A stretch of 64,000 bases of DNA from Mesobacillus foraminis (GCF_004340465.1 NZ_SLVV01000002.1:434001-498000), one strand, 5' to 3'; counted from the stretch's first letter, positions 36,069 to 45,876 are shown. Numbers and translations are program-made. Notes: generated by a model from the sequence alone, not told the origin.

Positions 36069-36369
36069 CAAAAAGTCATCTCCTAACTTGTTTAATTCTT
36101 ATTTGGCAAAGATAACAAAAAAAAGTTCAGACCTGTGTTCGATTGCACTAACTACGCCCCGTTACATTTTTTGAATACCCTGTGCTTATCTTCTTTAAAC
36201 GACTCCAGATTTATTAACCTCTTCAAACCCACTGATTAATCTTGGATTCTTTCTGATTGCAAATCTCCCCTAAATTAAACATCAAAGTAAAAGTCAAAGG
36301 AATTTGGATTTTATTCAAAATATCTCCTTACGCTATATAATAATGACGTACTAAACTACCTAATTTGAA
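36069..36369. other. Gene-free region before SDR gene
   Basis: About 300 AT-rich bases. It must hold the promoter of the dehydrogenase, but no clear -35/-10 pair or operator was picked out by eye. Confidence 0.3.
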
Positions 36370-36400
36370 AAATAAAAAAGGCCGCTAAATTAGCAGCCGA
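36370..36400 (-). terminator. Rho-independent terminator after ROK kinase gene
   Basis: On the minus strand GGCTGCTAA and TTAGCGGCC form a stem followed by TTTTTTATTTTTC. It lies about 75 bases past the ROK kinase stop codon and ends the ABC/two-component/GH1/ROK gene run. Confidence 0.75.
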
Positions 36401-36475
36401 TTCCTCCAGAAAGCACCCGAAAACGGAACCCTCCAGCGCCTGTAATACTTTTTTTATGAATAATTAGCATTTATT

Positions 36476-37348
36476 CTACCTACCGCTTTTCTCGGTCAAT
36501 GCCTGATGGGCCAGCAAAAGTGACCCTGTAATCCCCGCATCATTTCCTAATGCAGGGCTGACGATGTATTCCGACAGCTCCGGCAATGGAACATAATCTT
36601 TTAGGAACTTCTCTAAATACTGATAGATGTGAGGGAATACTTGTTTTTGGTTCATGACGCCGCCGCCAAGGATAATCTTTTTGGGAGAAAGGATTAGAAT
36701 ATATTGCATCAGGGCCTGGGCTATATAGTAGCCTTCCAATTTCCATACTTCCTCCCGGTCCGCCAAATGGATTCCTTTTTCACTCCAGCGTTCCTCAATG
36801 GCAGGACCAGCCGCCAGCCCTTCCAGGCAATCGCCATGGTACGGGCACCTTCCCTGATATGGATCTTCCGGATGACGTTTGACCAAGATATGCCCCATTT
36901 CCGGATGGGAATGTCCTTGAAGCAACTGTCCCTGAACAATTGCCCCTGCTCCAATCCCTGTTCCTACAGTGATATATAAGCAGCTGTCGAGCCCTTCCGC
37001 TGCCCCGTAAGTTGCTTCCCCTAATGCTGCAGCATTTACATCTGTATGAAAGCCGATGGGAACACCAAACGCGTTCTTCAATGTTTGCACTAACGGATAA
37101 TCCTTCCACCCTGGTTTCGGTGTAGACATGATATGTCCGTAAGTTGGGCTTTCCCTGTTGACATCAATAGGGCCAAACGAGCCAATCCCGATTGCATCCA
37201 TCGAATATGGTTTAAAAAAGTCTATTACCTTCGGAATGGTTTCTCCCGGTATGGTCGTGGGGATTTGAATCCGATCCGCTACCTTTCCATTTTGGTCCCC
37301 GACGGCACAGACAAATTTTGTCCCTCCCGCTTCAATCGCACCAAGCAT
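36476..37348 (-). CDS. ROK family sugar kinase (GmuE/fructokinase type)
   Basis: A 290-residue cytoplasmic kinase without DNA-binding domain. The ATP-site segment is LGAIEAGGTKFVCAVG, the catalytic region GFHTDVNAAALGEATYGA, and the zinc-binding region HPEMGHILVKRHPED followed by CPYHGDCLEGLA, as in Bacillus fructokinase/mannokinases. It phosphorylates fructose, mannose or a related hexose. The ATG at 37348 has AGGAGG eight bases upstream; the TTG at 37354 is too close to it. It follows the GH1 gene by 160 bases. Mannose freed by the many mannosidases in the locus would be a sensible substrate; that link is inferred. Confidence 0.9.
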   Translation of the reverse strand: MLGAIEAGGTKFVCAVGDQNGKVADRIQIPTTIPGETIPKVIDFFKPYSMDAIGIGSFGPIDVNRESPTYGHIMSTPKPGWKDYPLVQTLKNAFGVPIGFHTDVNAAALGEATYGAAEGLDSCLYITVGTGIGAGAIVQGQLLQGHSHPEMGHILVKRHPEDPYQGRCPYHGDCLEGLAAGPAIEERWSEKGIHLADREEVWKLEGYYIAQALMQYILILSPKKIILGGGVMNQKQVFPHIYQYLEKFLKDYVPLPELSEYIVSPALGNDAGITGSLLLAHQALTEKSGR

Positions 37349-37508
37349 TTGCAAATCCTCCTAGTATCAATTATTAAACAAGGCATTTAATGTAGGAAAT
37401 GAAATAAAACCTGATCAAGATGGCAAGTCGATCAAATTATGATACATCTACTTTTTATAGTCGATTCTTATCTGAAAATAACTTGCTGACAGTTTTGGCT
37501 CAACAGGC

Positions 37509-38921
37509 TTAAAATCCATTGTTCACTGCCAGCTGCTTATACCATCTGCCAGACTTCTTTATGGTTCGTTTTAAACCATTCTTTAAGTCTACTTCTACCA
37601 ATCCGTAGCGGTTTTTATAGGAGTTCGTCCAAGACCAGTTATCCATGAATGTCCAGATATGATACCCCAGGCAATTGGCTCCTTCCTGAATTCCTTTATG
37701 GACCCATTTTAAGTGTTCTTTCACAAACTCAATTCGATAGTCATCCTCGATGACTACTTCTTCGTTTCGAAATTTCTCTTCTCCTTCAACCCCCATTCCA
37801 TTCTCCGAGATGAAGAAGGGAATATTGCCATAATGGTCACGAAGATCTACCATGATGTCATAAATGACTTCCTCACAAATCTCCCAGCCGCGATGAGGAT
37901 TGATTTTACGTCCTGGCATGATATAGGGATCAAATAGGTGTTCGGGCATAAACGGAGCATTCTCTGGCTCGGGTTCCTTCCTGGCTTTTACGCGGCGAGG
38001 CTGGTAGTAATTCACACCTAATAGATCAACTGGATTATTTCTGATAACCTCCATATCACCGGCCTCCACGGCAGGCAGCAGGTTTCTCTCTTTTAAAAGT
38101 TCAACCAAGTCAGACGGATACTCTCCTTTTGTGACCGGATCAAGGAAACTGCGGTTAAAGAATAGGTTCGAAATATGGGCTGCAGCTACATCCCCGGATT
38201 CCTGGCTTCTTGGATAAGAAGGGGTTAAATTTAGGATGATGCCGATTTTGCCAGCTAGATTCAATTTCTTAAAGGCCTCTACCGCCCTGGCATGGGCCAC
38301 AATCGTATGGTGGGTAACGGTTGCGGCCCTTTTAAAATCCGTTACATTAGGGTAATGTAAGTTATATAAATAGCCAGCCTCGACAGGAACAATGGGTTCG
38401 TTAAAGGTAAACCAGTACTTTACACGTCCGCCAAATAAGCGGAAACATGTTTCGGCATAATTTACAAAACCATCGACCACTTCCCTGCTCTCCCAGCCAC
38501 CTTTTTCCTGCATGCACATCGGCATATCAAAATGATATAAATTCACAAACGGCTCAATGTCATTAGCCAACATCTCATCTATAACACTATTGTAAAAGGC
38601 AACGGCCTTCTCGTTTACTTCCCCAAACCCATCAGGAATTAATCGTGACCATTGAATTGAGGTCCGGAAAGAGTTATGGCCCGTTTCTTTCATTAACTTT
38701 ATATCTTCTTTGAATCGGTGATAGAAATCCGAGGTATGCTCCGGACCAACCCTATTATGAAAACGTTCCGGTTCTACACTGTACCAATAATCCCATATAC
38801 TTTGCTTTCTTCCGTCAATCAATGCCGCCCCTTCCGTTTGCGGGCCGGATGCTGCACTTCCCCACCAAAATGTTTCAGGAAACTGATAGTGAATATTTTG
38901 ATCATAAAAGTTATTTTTCAT
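37509..38921 (-). CDS. GH1 beta-glycosidase (GmuD-like, possibly 6-phospho type)
   Basis: A 470-residue family 1 TIM-barrel enzyme, cytoplasmic. The acid/base Glu is in WFTFNEP (about residue 175) and the nucleophile Glu in FFISENGMG (about 373). In the aglycone-sugar region, DNWSWTNSYKNRYG has Ser where unphosphorylated GH1 enzymes have Glu; Ser plus the later Lys and Tyr resemble the 6-phosphate-binding group of LacG/GmuD types, but the Lys is one position off. Together with the neighbouring ROK kinase it resembles the gmuD-gmuE pair of the B. subtilis glucomannan operon. The ATG at 38921 has GGTGAT just upstream. It could cleave the Man-beta-1,4-GlcNAc core, phosphorylated or not. Confidence 0.88.
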   Translation of the reverse strand: MKNNFYDQNIHYQFPETFWWGSAASGPQTEGAALIDGRKQSIWDYWYSVEPERFHNRVGPEHTSDFYHRFKEDIKLMKETGHNSFRTSIQWSRLIPDGFGEVNEKAVAFYNSVIDEMLANDIEPFVNLYHFDMPMCMQEKGGWESREVVDGFVNYAETCFRLFGGRVKYWFTFNEPIVPVEAGYLYNLHYPNVTDFKRAATVTHHTIVAHARAVEAFKKLNLAGKIGIILNLTPSYPRSQESGDVAAAHISNLFFNRSFLDPVTKGEYPSDLVELLKERNLLPAVEAGDMEVIRNNPVDLLGVNYYQPRRVKARKEPEPENAPFMPEHLFDPYIMPGRKINPHRGWEICEEVIYDIMVDLRDHYGNIPFFISENGMGVEGEEKFRNEEVVIEDDYRIEFVKEHLKWVHKGIQEGANCLGYHIWTFMDNWSWTNSYKNRYGLVEVDLKNGLKRTIKKSGRWYKQLAVNNGF

Positions 38922-38973
38922 AGTTATCACCGCTTTACTTAAATGTAAGTTGGCCTAGCAAGCCCAACCTCTG

Positions 38974-40479
38974 TTAAATCTTCCTCCACTCACTCGGAGT
39001 TGTGCCAACGATTTTCTTGAATTGCTTATAAAAATAAGTGGTATCAGAATACCCTACGTTTTTTCCAATATCACCCGCCCGAAAATGGGTGGTTTTCAGT
39101 AATTCTTTCGCTTTCTCCAACCGGTAGCGATTGAGATATTCAGAGAAGACAACCCCTACTTCTTTTTGAAATAACTGTCCCAGATAGATGGCATTGACAT
39201 GAAACTGTTGCCCGAGTGTTTTTAATGATAGCCCATGGTCGTAGTGAGTATGGATATACTGAAGCACATTTTGCACAATCGGGCTTCGCAAATGAACATG
39301 ATTGTGAATGGTAAGGATTAGTTCAAAACAATATTCTTTGAGAATGGCCCTCATCAGCCTGATGTCCGAGCTATAGACGATTTTTTCGACGACAGCAGTA
39401 TAAAGGGAAAGATCCTCGGGCTGCAGGGAATAATTGATATATGAAATTAAATCAAATGCATATTTCTTCACTACTTGAGGTGAGATGATATTTGATGTCT
39501 CTGTTAACTCATCGAAAAATATATCAATTAGTTCCAACGATTCTTCTTCCGCATTCACGAGTTTTTTAACGATATTCCCTTTTAATTCCTGAAGCCGTTT
39601 TAGCTCTTCGTGACGACTGAGTGCTTGTTTGTTTGAAATAAGCACGTTGGGTTCCGTATATAACTGGAGGGAACTATATTCCCTTGCGGTTGTTAAGCTT
39701 TCTTCTAATTCATCTATTACAGTAACCGGCTTTCCCATCGCCAAATAGAATAAACCTGTCCCTCGTTGTGAATTCTCAAGATCTTCAACCAGCCGTTGAT
39801 TTTGCTTGACTAATTCCTTTTCATTCGCACCGCCAAAAATGATCACAATTTCTTGATTGGGACTATAGAGAGTGTGTGCCAGGTATTGCTCCTCAATAAA
39901 GTTTCGGATGTCCTCTACAACAGTAGACATTAGGTAATGTTCAATATTTAAGATGGAAACATTGTAAAACGGCTGGTTAAATTCGATGTTGTATAATGCC
40001 AATCTTTCAAGGCAATCATGCCGGTCTATTTCTCCAGTCAGAAAGCTCCATAACGTATTCTCCAACATCGTGGTCGCTTCCTGTGTCCGGCCATCTCCCG
40101 CACCATTCTTTAATTTTCCTCCTATAGATTTAAGAGTTTTCAATAATTCCTCTTCATCAACTGGTTTCACTAGATAATTTTCGATTCCTAATAGCAACCC
40201 TCGTTTAATATAATCGAACTCTTGATAACCCGTTAAGACAATACTTTTAACCTCGGACCGGATTCCATTTACCTCTTGTATCAAGTCAAGGCCCGACATT
40301 TCCCCCATTAATATATCCGTTATCAGGATGTCAATGGGATTTTGCTTGATATAGGAGAGTGCCTCCTCCCCGCTTTCGGCTGTATGGACAATTTCAAACC
40401 CATAATCCTCCCAATCCAGGATGGCTGACAATCCTCTTGTGATAATGGGTTCATCATCAGCCAATAGGACCCTAAACAT
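38974..40479 (-). CDS. YesN-type response regulator (receiver plus AraC DNA-binding domain)
   Basis: A 501-residue two-component regulator. The receiver occupies residues 1-120, with acidic residues in LLADDEP, phospho-Asp55 in IDILITDILMGEMSG and the Lys in NYLVKPVDE. A long linker (about 130-390) leads to the AraC double helix-turn-helix at about 400-500 (HYDHGLSLKTLGQQFHVN, DIGKNVGYSDTTYFYKQFKK). The ATG at 40479 has GGGAG in front and overlaps the sensor gene by eight bases, so the pair is translationally coupled. Such pairs usually activate the adjacent CUT1 ABC transporter on sensing its sugar. Here the transporter lies just upstream in the same direction. Confidence 0.93.
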   Translation of the reverse strand: MFRVLLADDEPIITRGLSAILDWEDYGFEIVHTAESGEEALSYIKQNPIDILITDILMGEMSGLDLIQEVNGIRSEVKSIVLTGYQEFDYIKRGLLLGIENYLVKPVDEEELLKTLKSIGGKLKNGAGDGRTQEATTMLENTLWSFLTGEIDRHDCLERLALYNIEFNQPFYNVSILNIEHYLMSTVVEDIRNFIEEQYLAHTLYSPNQEIVIIFGGANEKELVKQNQRLVEDLENSQRGTGLFYLAMGKPVTVIDELEESLTTAREYSSLQLYTEPNVLISNKQALSRHEELKRLQELKGNIVKKLVNAEEESLELIDIFFDELTETSNIISPQVVKKYAFDLISYINYSLQPEDLSLYTAVVEKIVYSSDIRLMRAILKEYCFELILTIHNHVHLRSPIVQNVLQYIHTHYDHGLSLKTLGQQFHVNAIYLGQLFQKEVGVVFSEYLNRYRLEKAKELLKTTHFRAGDIGKNVGYSDTTYFYKQFKKIVGTTPSEWRKI

Positions 40480-42274
40480 GGTAACTCCCATCCACCGGAA
40501 GGGACAAGGTCACCCTTGTTCCTGTGTTTTTGCTGCTCTTTACTGAGAGTCCAAATTGGTTCCCATATCTCAGTTTTAAGCGTTGATGAATATTTCTCAA
40601 CCCAATTGATTTCATTTCATCGCCCTCTTCCCCATTAATATATTGAACAAGGTTTGTGAGTTCATCTTCTGACATGCCCTTGCCGTTGTCCTCTATGCTT
40701 ATTTCGATTTTCTCACCCAGATTGGCCGCACAAATGATTAATTCATTATCGGACCGGTCCTTTTTAAAACCGTGAACAAAATAATTTTCAATGATTGGCT
40801 GCAGGATCAATTTTTGAACCGGTGTTTGTTCCACATCACCAGGAATATTAAGCGTGATTTTTAACTTATCTGGGTGTTTAAACTGCATTAATGTTAGATA
40901 CTGTTTGACGTATTCCATTTCCGTATAGAAGGGTATGATATCTTTTGATTCCAACGAGTAGCGAAATAATTTGGACAAATGGAAAATCATCTTACTGGAG
41001 GTTTTGGAGCCCTCCAAGATCGCTACCATTCTGATGGCCTCAAGTGTATTGAATAAGAAGTGGGGATTAATCTGTGCTTGCAGCGCCTTTAATTCCGCCT
41101 GCTGCTGCTTTATATTGAGTATGTAAAATTGTTCAATGTAATTATTCAATTCGTTAAGCATGGAATTCATATTGGTGGCTATTCTCGATAATTCATCTTG
41201 TTGTTTGGATTCCGAAACTCGTGCATCCAGGTTTCCCTTTTCTACAAGGCGAATCGTCGAAACGATATTATTGATGCGTTTTGAGTAATTTTGCATAAAC
41301 GAATAAGAAAGCAAAATCGCTGTTAAAATGAGGAAAATGATCACGACCCACATCGTTCCCCGGACGATCGATAATTTTTGCCATCCTTCATCCGTCATGA
41401 CACTGACATATGTATAATCTCCCTTGTTTGCGATGGTATTGATATAATACTTTTTCGATTCATACTCGATCTTCGTTTCATTCGTTTCCTGTTTGACTTG
41501 ATAAACAAGAGCATCAGGCACCCCCTTGTTATGGGAGTAAACAATTTGGCCTTCACCATCTAATAGGAAGAAAGAAGCCGGTACCCCTTCATCCTTACTG
41601 ACCATCTTATCTAAACGCTCAGTAGAGTAATAGATGGAGACCTCACCTATTTTCTCAATCGTGACCGGGTTATTAATGACTACCTTTTTTGTGATGGTAT
41701 TTTTTAATTTCCGCCCTTGTGGCACGCCCATTCCGCTTAGGTCAGAGTATCCCCTGGGCATGGGTTCGGGTTCATAAGAATTGGGTTTCGTGTCCACGAT
41801 GCTTTTGTTCCACCGAAGATAATTATTAATGAGCAAATATTCAATGCCCGGATTATCTAAGGAACGTAAGCTTATTGCGTTAATATCATTGTCCTGACTA
41901 AAAAATCCATTAAAATAGGTATCAAGATTACTAGGAAAATACGTTTGGTCCTCCGTAAATCTGTCTAGGCGATATTCTAAGTATTTGCCATATCCGTTAT
42001 GAAGGGCAAAGGAGATGTCATCGATCAGATCCCCTTGAACGTAAATATCTCTGATTGCTTTGTTAATATTTGAGTCTTTGGATGAAAAGTAATCTTCCAC
42101 CCGTTCCATGGTCCTTGTATTAACATTAATTTCCTTCTGAATAATGATATTTGAATAATAGTTGGTGATGGTTACGATCAAAATGATTACGGTTACAATA
42201 ATCGTAATGGATGATGTTAAAAATAGTTTATGGAATATTTTTTGATGAAAACGGCTGCTGCTTTTCAAATTCAT
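40472..42274 (-). CDS. YesM-type sensor histidine kinase
   Basis: A 600-residue membrane sensor. The first membrane segment spans about residues 18-38, an extracellular Cache-like sensing domain about 40-300, a second segment about 305-328, a HAMP linker about 330-385, and a His-kinase region with the phospho-acceptor in QINPHFLFNTLEAIR at about residue 395. A HATPase domain (ENYFVHGFKK, SIEDNGKGMS, GIGL-like SIGLRNIHQRL) closes it. It senses an external sugar and phosphorylates the YesN-type regulator that overlaps its 3' end. GAGGGATC precedes the ATG. A terminator hairpin lies between it and the solute-binding-protein gene, so it may be expressed at a lower level than the transporter. Confidence 0.93.
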   Translation of the reverse strand: MNLKSSSRFHQKIFHKLFLTSSITIIVTVIILIVTITNYYSNIIIQKEINVNTRTMERVEDYFSSKDSNINKAIRDIYVQGDLIDDISFALHNGYGKYLEYRLDRFTEDQTYFPSNLDTYFNGFFSQDNDINAISLRSLDNPGIEYLLINNYLRWNKSIVDTKPNSYEPEPMPRGYSDLSGMGVPQGRKLKNTITKKVVINNPVTIEKIGEVSIYYSTERLDKMVSKDEGVPASFFLLDGEGQIVYSHNKGVPDALVYQVKQETNETKIEYESKKYYINTIANKGDYTYVSVMTDEGWQKLSIVRGTMWVVIIFLILTAILLSYSFMQNYSKRINNIVSTIRLVEKGNLDARVSESKQQDELSRIATNMNSMLNELNNYIEQFYILNIKQQQAELKALQAQINPHFLFNTLEAIRMVAILEGSKTSSKMIFHLSKLFRYSLESKDIIPFYTEMEYVKQYLTLMQFKHPDKLKITLNIPGDVEQTPVQKLILQPIIENYFVHGFKKDRSDNELIICAANLGEKIEISIEDNGKGMSEDELTNLVQYINGEEGDEMKSIGLRNIHQRLKLRYGNQFGLSVKSSKNTGTRVTLSLPVDGSYHV

Positions 42275-42385
42275 GTCTGATCCCTCAATTATGCATTTTT
42301 ACTGTTCAAGTTTAACACAATGGAAAGGATCGAAGATGAGTAATCTTTCCATGCCGTCTTAGGGAAATACGTTCAAGGAGTGAAA

Positions 42386-42424
42386 TAAAATCAAGCTGGA
42401 TTAGTAGCCCCAGCTTGATTTTCC
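42386..42424 (-). terminator. Terminator after solute-binding-protein gene
   Basis: AATCAAGCTGG and CCAGCTTGATT form an 11-base stem; on the minus strand TTTATTTC follows. It separates the ABC genes from the two-component genes. Confidence 0.8.
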
Positions 42425-42428
42425 CTGC

Positions 42429-43886
42429 TTATTTCTGAGAGCTTTTCCACTCATCGAATTGCTTTTGAATTTCTTTTAATACCTTGTCAACGCCAGCTTC
42501 TTCTAGCTTTTTATTGAATTTCGGCAGGTATTCTTCCGGATCCACAGAACCCGTTGCCAATGCTGGGTAGAACTCTTTCGAGATGTTGGTAATAGATGCA
42601 AGCTCCGAACGGACAGGATCGCTGTTAAATTTGAATCCAAGGGATGGTGCCTTTACAGCTGAAGCGTTGAATTCCTGGAATTTTTCCCATTTATCTTTAG
42701 GATCTTCTTTATACAGATCCAGGATAAAGTGGTTGCCCAAAGAGTAGGATGGCATGTTATATCCGTCGATTCGGGCAGGCAGGTCTTCAATGGTGCCGTC
42801 GTCATTCTTTTTGTAATGAGTTCCTTCAATTCCCTTATCGACAAGGTTGCGAAGATACGGGTCTGTGTTAAGCAAAGCCAAAAATTCCATTGCTTTTTCA
42901 GGGTTTTTTGATGTTGCCGAGATAGCCTGAATCGAACCAGATACAGAATCATTTATTATGGTTGGTTCTTCAGCTGGAACGGAAACGACTTCATACTTGG
43001 CAGAACGGGACCATAGTAAATCAGCATACGGCTGTGAGCCGCCCATGCGGACAAACCAGTTTTCTACATCCATTGGCCAGCTGTCTTTGCTTGTGGCTGC
43101 ATCCTCTTTTAGGTAGCCTGCCTTATAATACTCATGCATGGTTTTAAATTGTTCCATGGCGGTATCTGATTCAAATGGATTGATCACTTTGTCTGTTTCC
43201 CCTTCAAATGGGAAGGCGAAAGGCATTTCATTATTAAAGACATAGTCGAAGCGTACAGGCGCTTTAAAGGTTGCGATTGGTGTAACACCAGATTCATTTT
43301 CCTTAATCGTTTTCAGCATCGGCTCAAGGTCTTGCAACGTTTTTACCTTTGTCAGGTCAAATTTATATTTGTCAACGAGACGCTTGTTGAACGTATAAAC
43401 ATCTTGTCTGACAACCTCTTTGTTAGCAGGGATTCCGTAGAGTTTCCCATCAACCTTATTTCCTTCCAACAGATCAGGGTTGATGACTTCTTTAAGTTCC
43501 TTACCTTCTTTTTCCAACAAGTCATCAATCTCCATGAATGCCCCTTTTTGAGCATTTTGAACGTAGGAGGTACCATTTGTAAAGATAATATCAAATGATT
43601 CCCCTGAATTGATCATCACCTGAGACTTTTGGACCCAGTCACCCCAGTCGATTTGAGTCATTTTTACGGTGGCATTAATTTTTTCCTTAGTATACTTGTT
43701 GACTTCTGTAAAGACTTTTTCGGTATCTTTTTGCGGGGTTCCTATGGTATACCATTTAATTTCATATGCTTCCCCACTTTTACCGCTTTGTTCTGATGTG
43801 CCACTGTCTTTGCTGCTGCAGGCAGACAAAAGGGTGCCTGCTGCGAGAACGGATGCGAGAATAACCCCTAACTTTTTTTTCTTCAT
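42429..43886 (-). CDS. ABC transporter sugar-binding lipoprotein (LplA/YtcQ type)
   Basis: A 485-residue extracellular solute-binding protein. The lipobox is LSAC with the lipid-modified Cys23, after a short basic and hydrophobic leader; a Ser-rich linker follows. The mature protein has the LplA-group pattern (KWYTIGTPQKDTEKVFTEVN, FDIIFTNGTSY, and a C-terminal DUF3502-like segment with SFQEF-type residues). It captures an oligosaccharide for the two adjacent permeases; in this locus a GH85-released N-glycan is the likely cargo. The ATG at 43886 is used because AGAGGAG lies six bases upstream; the longer frame overlaps the permease stop. No ATPase gene is present, as is common for CUT1 systems served by a shared MsmX-type ATPase. 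Confidence 0.92.
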   Translation of the reverse strand: MKKKKLGVILASVLAAGTLLSACSSKDSGTSEQSGKSGEAYEIKWYTIGTPQKDTEKVFTEVNKYTKEKINATVKMTQIDWGDWVQKSQVMINSGESFDIIFTNGTSYVQNAQKGAFMEIDDLLEKEGKELKEVINPDLLEGNKVDGKLYGIPANKEVVRQDVYTFNKRLVDKYKFDLTKVKTLQDLEPMLKTIKENESGVTPIATFKAPVRFDYVFNNEMPFAFPFEGETDKVINPFESDTAMEQFKTMHEYYKAGYLKEDAATSKDSWPMDVENWFVRMGGSQPYADLLWSRSAKYEVVSVPAEEPTIINDSVSGSIQAISATSKNPEKAMEFLALLNTDPYLRNLVDKGIEGTHYKKNDDGTIEDLPARIDGYNMPSYSLGNHFILDLYKEDPKDKWEKFQEFNASAVKAPSLGFKFNSDPVRSELASITNISKEFYPALATGSVDPEEYLPKFNKKLEEAGVDKVLKEIQKQFDEWKSSQK

Positions 43887-43908
43887 TTTTTTCTCCTCTT
43901 TCTGTTGA

Positions 43909-44898
43909 TTATTCTTTAACGCCACCAATGGTCAGTCCGCTGATAAAATACTTTTGGAAGAACGGGTAGGAGACTGCAATTGGCAAGGTGGCGATCACAA
44001 CCATAGCCATTTTGGCGGATTCTTGCGGAATCGTATCAAATAAACTAGTCTGCATGATGGCAACATCCATGTTTTGCCTCATGAATTCAAGATTTGCCTC
44101 TATTTTCATGAGCAAGGCCTGAAGCGGCACCAGGTTTGGGTCATCGATATAAAGCAATGCTGCAAACCAGTCATTCCAATAACCCAGTGTACTAAATAAT
44201 GCAACTGTTGCAATACCCGGCAAGGATAACGGGAAGATAATCTGGAAGAAGATTCTCCATTCACTTGCCCCATCTATTCTGGCAGATTCTAAAATCGATT
44301 CAGAAACCGATTTTAGGAAGAACGTCCTCATGATGATGATATAAAACGCATTCATCGCCAGGGGCAGGATCAATGCCCAGATGGTATTTTTCAAATCAAG
44401 AAATTGGGTAACAACGATATAAGTCGGCACCAGCCCACCGCTGAAAAGCATGGTAAAGAATGCCAGAAAGGTGAAAAATCGTCGATACTTAAATTGCGGT
44501 CTTGAAATAGCATAGGCATAAAAAGTGATCATGAACACACTGATAATGGTGCCGAGAATCGTAATAAGAATCGTAACACCATAGGAGCGGAGTAATGCCT
44601 CCTTCATACTCCAGAGATAACGGTAAGCATCCATGCTCCATTCCTTCGGGATCAGTTCAAAACCATTCCTTACAATACTTTCCTCGCTAGTAAAGGAAAT
44701 GACGATCACATAGAGAAAAGGAAAGACACAAGTAAAGGCGAGGATCCCAAGCAGTACACTGATAATGGCATTAGCGGCCGGATGCAGATGTTGTGGATCG
44801 CGATACCTTTTAGTGGGTATGTGAGCCTCTCCGCCTTTAATTCCTTCTGCAGATTTTGGAATAGCCAGTGATGATTGGGTTTGTTCTAGTTTTGGCAT
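43909..44898 (-). CDS. Sugar ABC transporter permease, YtcP/LplC type
   Basis: A 329-residue membrane protein with about six segments and a charged N-terminal extension of roughly 40 residues. The inner-membrane EAA loop reads SARIDGASEWRIFFQIIFPLSLPGIA (shortened form IDGASEWRIF is diagnostic). It pairs with the other permease to form the channel of a CUT1 sugar importer. The ATG has only a distant GGAGG, so its translation may depend on coupling with the preceding permease, whose stop is 48 bases upstream. The solute-binding-protein gene follows closely. Confidence 0.9.
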   Translation of the reverse strand: MPKLEQTQSSLAIPKSAEGIKGGEAHIPTKRYRDPQHLHPAANAIISVLLGILAFTCVFPFLYVIVISFTSEESIVRNGFELIPKEWSMDAYRYLWSMKEALLRSYGVTILITILGTIISVFMITFYAYAISRPQFKYRRFFTFLAFFTMLFSGGLVPTYIVVTQFLDLKNTIWALILPLAMNAFYIIIMRTFFLKSVSESILESARIDGASEWRIFFQIIFPLSLPGIATVALFSTLGYWNDWFAALLYIDDPNLVPLQALLMKIEANLEFMRQNMDVAIMQTSLFDTIPQESAKMAMVVIATLPIAVSYPFFQKYFISGLTIGGVKE

Positions 44899-44946
44899 AT
44901 AATCAGCCGCCGGGCGACCTTTCCTCCCTTCCTATAGAAATAAACA

Positions 44947-45876
44947 TTAGAATAACGCACTATCCTCATCTACTTTCCGTACGATATAGTTGGTGATGAT
45001 AACGAGGATAAAACCAACAGCCGACTGGTATAGACCCGCTGCTGTACTCATTCCAATATCCCCCAGGTTCATAAGTCCGCGGTAGACGAATGTATCAATG
45101 ACATTTGTAACTCCATATAGTGATCCTGAATCTCTTGGCACTTGATAGAACAAACCGAAATCCGAGTTGAATATTCGGCCAATATTCATGATCGTCAGTA
45201 TGATCATTAATGGTTTAAGCATTGGCAAGGTAACGTGTTTGATCTGCTTCCATTTTGAAGCACCGTCAATCATTGCTGCCTCATAATAAGTCCGGTCGAT
45301 TCCAACGATTGATGCCAAATACACAATACTGCCGTACCCTACACCTTTCCAAATGCTCATAAATACAAGGATGAACGGCCAATATTTTGATTCGTTATAC
45401 CAGGAAATAGGGTCAACATGGAACCAGCCAAGAATAAGATTCAGCAAACCGTGTTCCGTACTCAAGAAAGTGAAGACAAAGTAACTGCCAATAACCCAAG
45501 AAATGAAATGCGGGAACAAGATAGAAGTTTGATAAATCTTTGATAACCTCTTATTGATTAACTCACTGAGCAAGACGGCAGTAGCAACCGCCGTTATCAG
45601 ACCTAATACAATGAAGATGAGATTGTAAAATATGGTGTTCCTGGTGATAATCCATGCATCATTGGTACTGAATAAATATTTGAAATTGTCCAAGCCAACC
45701 CATTCACTATTGATGACGCTTGCAAAAAAACCATCGGGATCAATCCGGAACTTTTTAAAAGCCAAAACTTGTCCAAACATCGGTAAATATGAAAATAACA
45801 AAAGCCATATTGTTCCAGGTAAAACCATAAGCAGCCAAACTCGATTTTTATTAAGATCGTTTAATATCCTTTTCAT
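44947..45876 (-). CDS. Sugar ABC transporter permease, LplB type
   Basis: A 309-residue membrane protein with six predicted segments and the EAA loop AAMIDGASKWKQIKHVTLPML. The N-terminal WLLMVLPGTIWLLLFSYLPMFG is typical of LplB/YteP-type permeases. It is the first gene of the ABC operon. The ATG at 45876 is preferred to the longer frame because GGAGG lies directly upstream. A weak cre-like sequence (TGTAAGCACTTCCA, 45900-45913) sits just ahead of the ribosome binding site. Expression is probably activated by the YesN-type regulator encoded downstream. Confidence 0.9.
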   Translation of the reverse strand: MKRILNDLNKNRVWLLMVLPGTIWLLLFSYLPMFGQVLAFKKFRIDPDGFFASVINSEWVGLDNFKYLFSTNDAWIITRNTIFYNLIFIVLGLITAVATAVLLSELINKRLSKIYQTSILFPHFISWVIGSYFVFTFLSTEHGLLNLILGWFHVDPISWYNESKYWPFILVFMSIWKGVGYGSIVYLASIVGIDRTYYEAAMIDGASKWKQIKHVTLPMLKPLMIILTIMNIGRIFNSDFGLFYQVPRDSGSLYGVTNVIDTFVYRGLMNLGDIGMSTAAGLYQSAVGFILVIITNYIVRKVDEDSALF

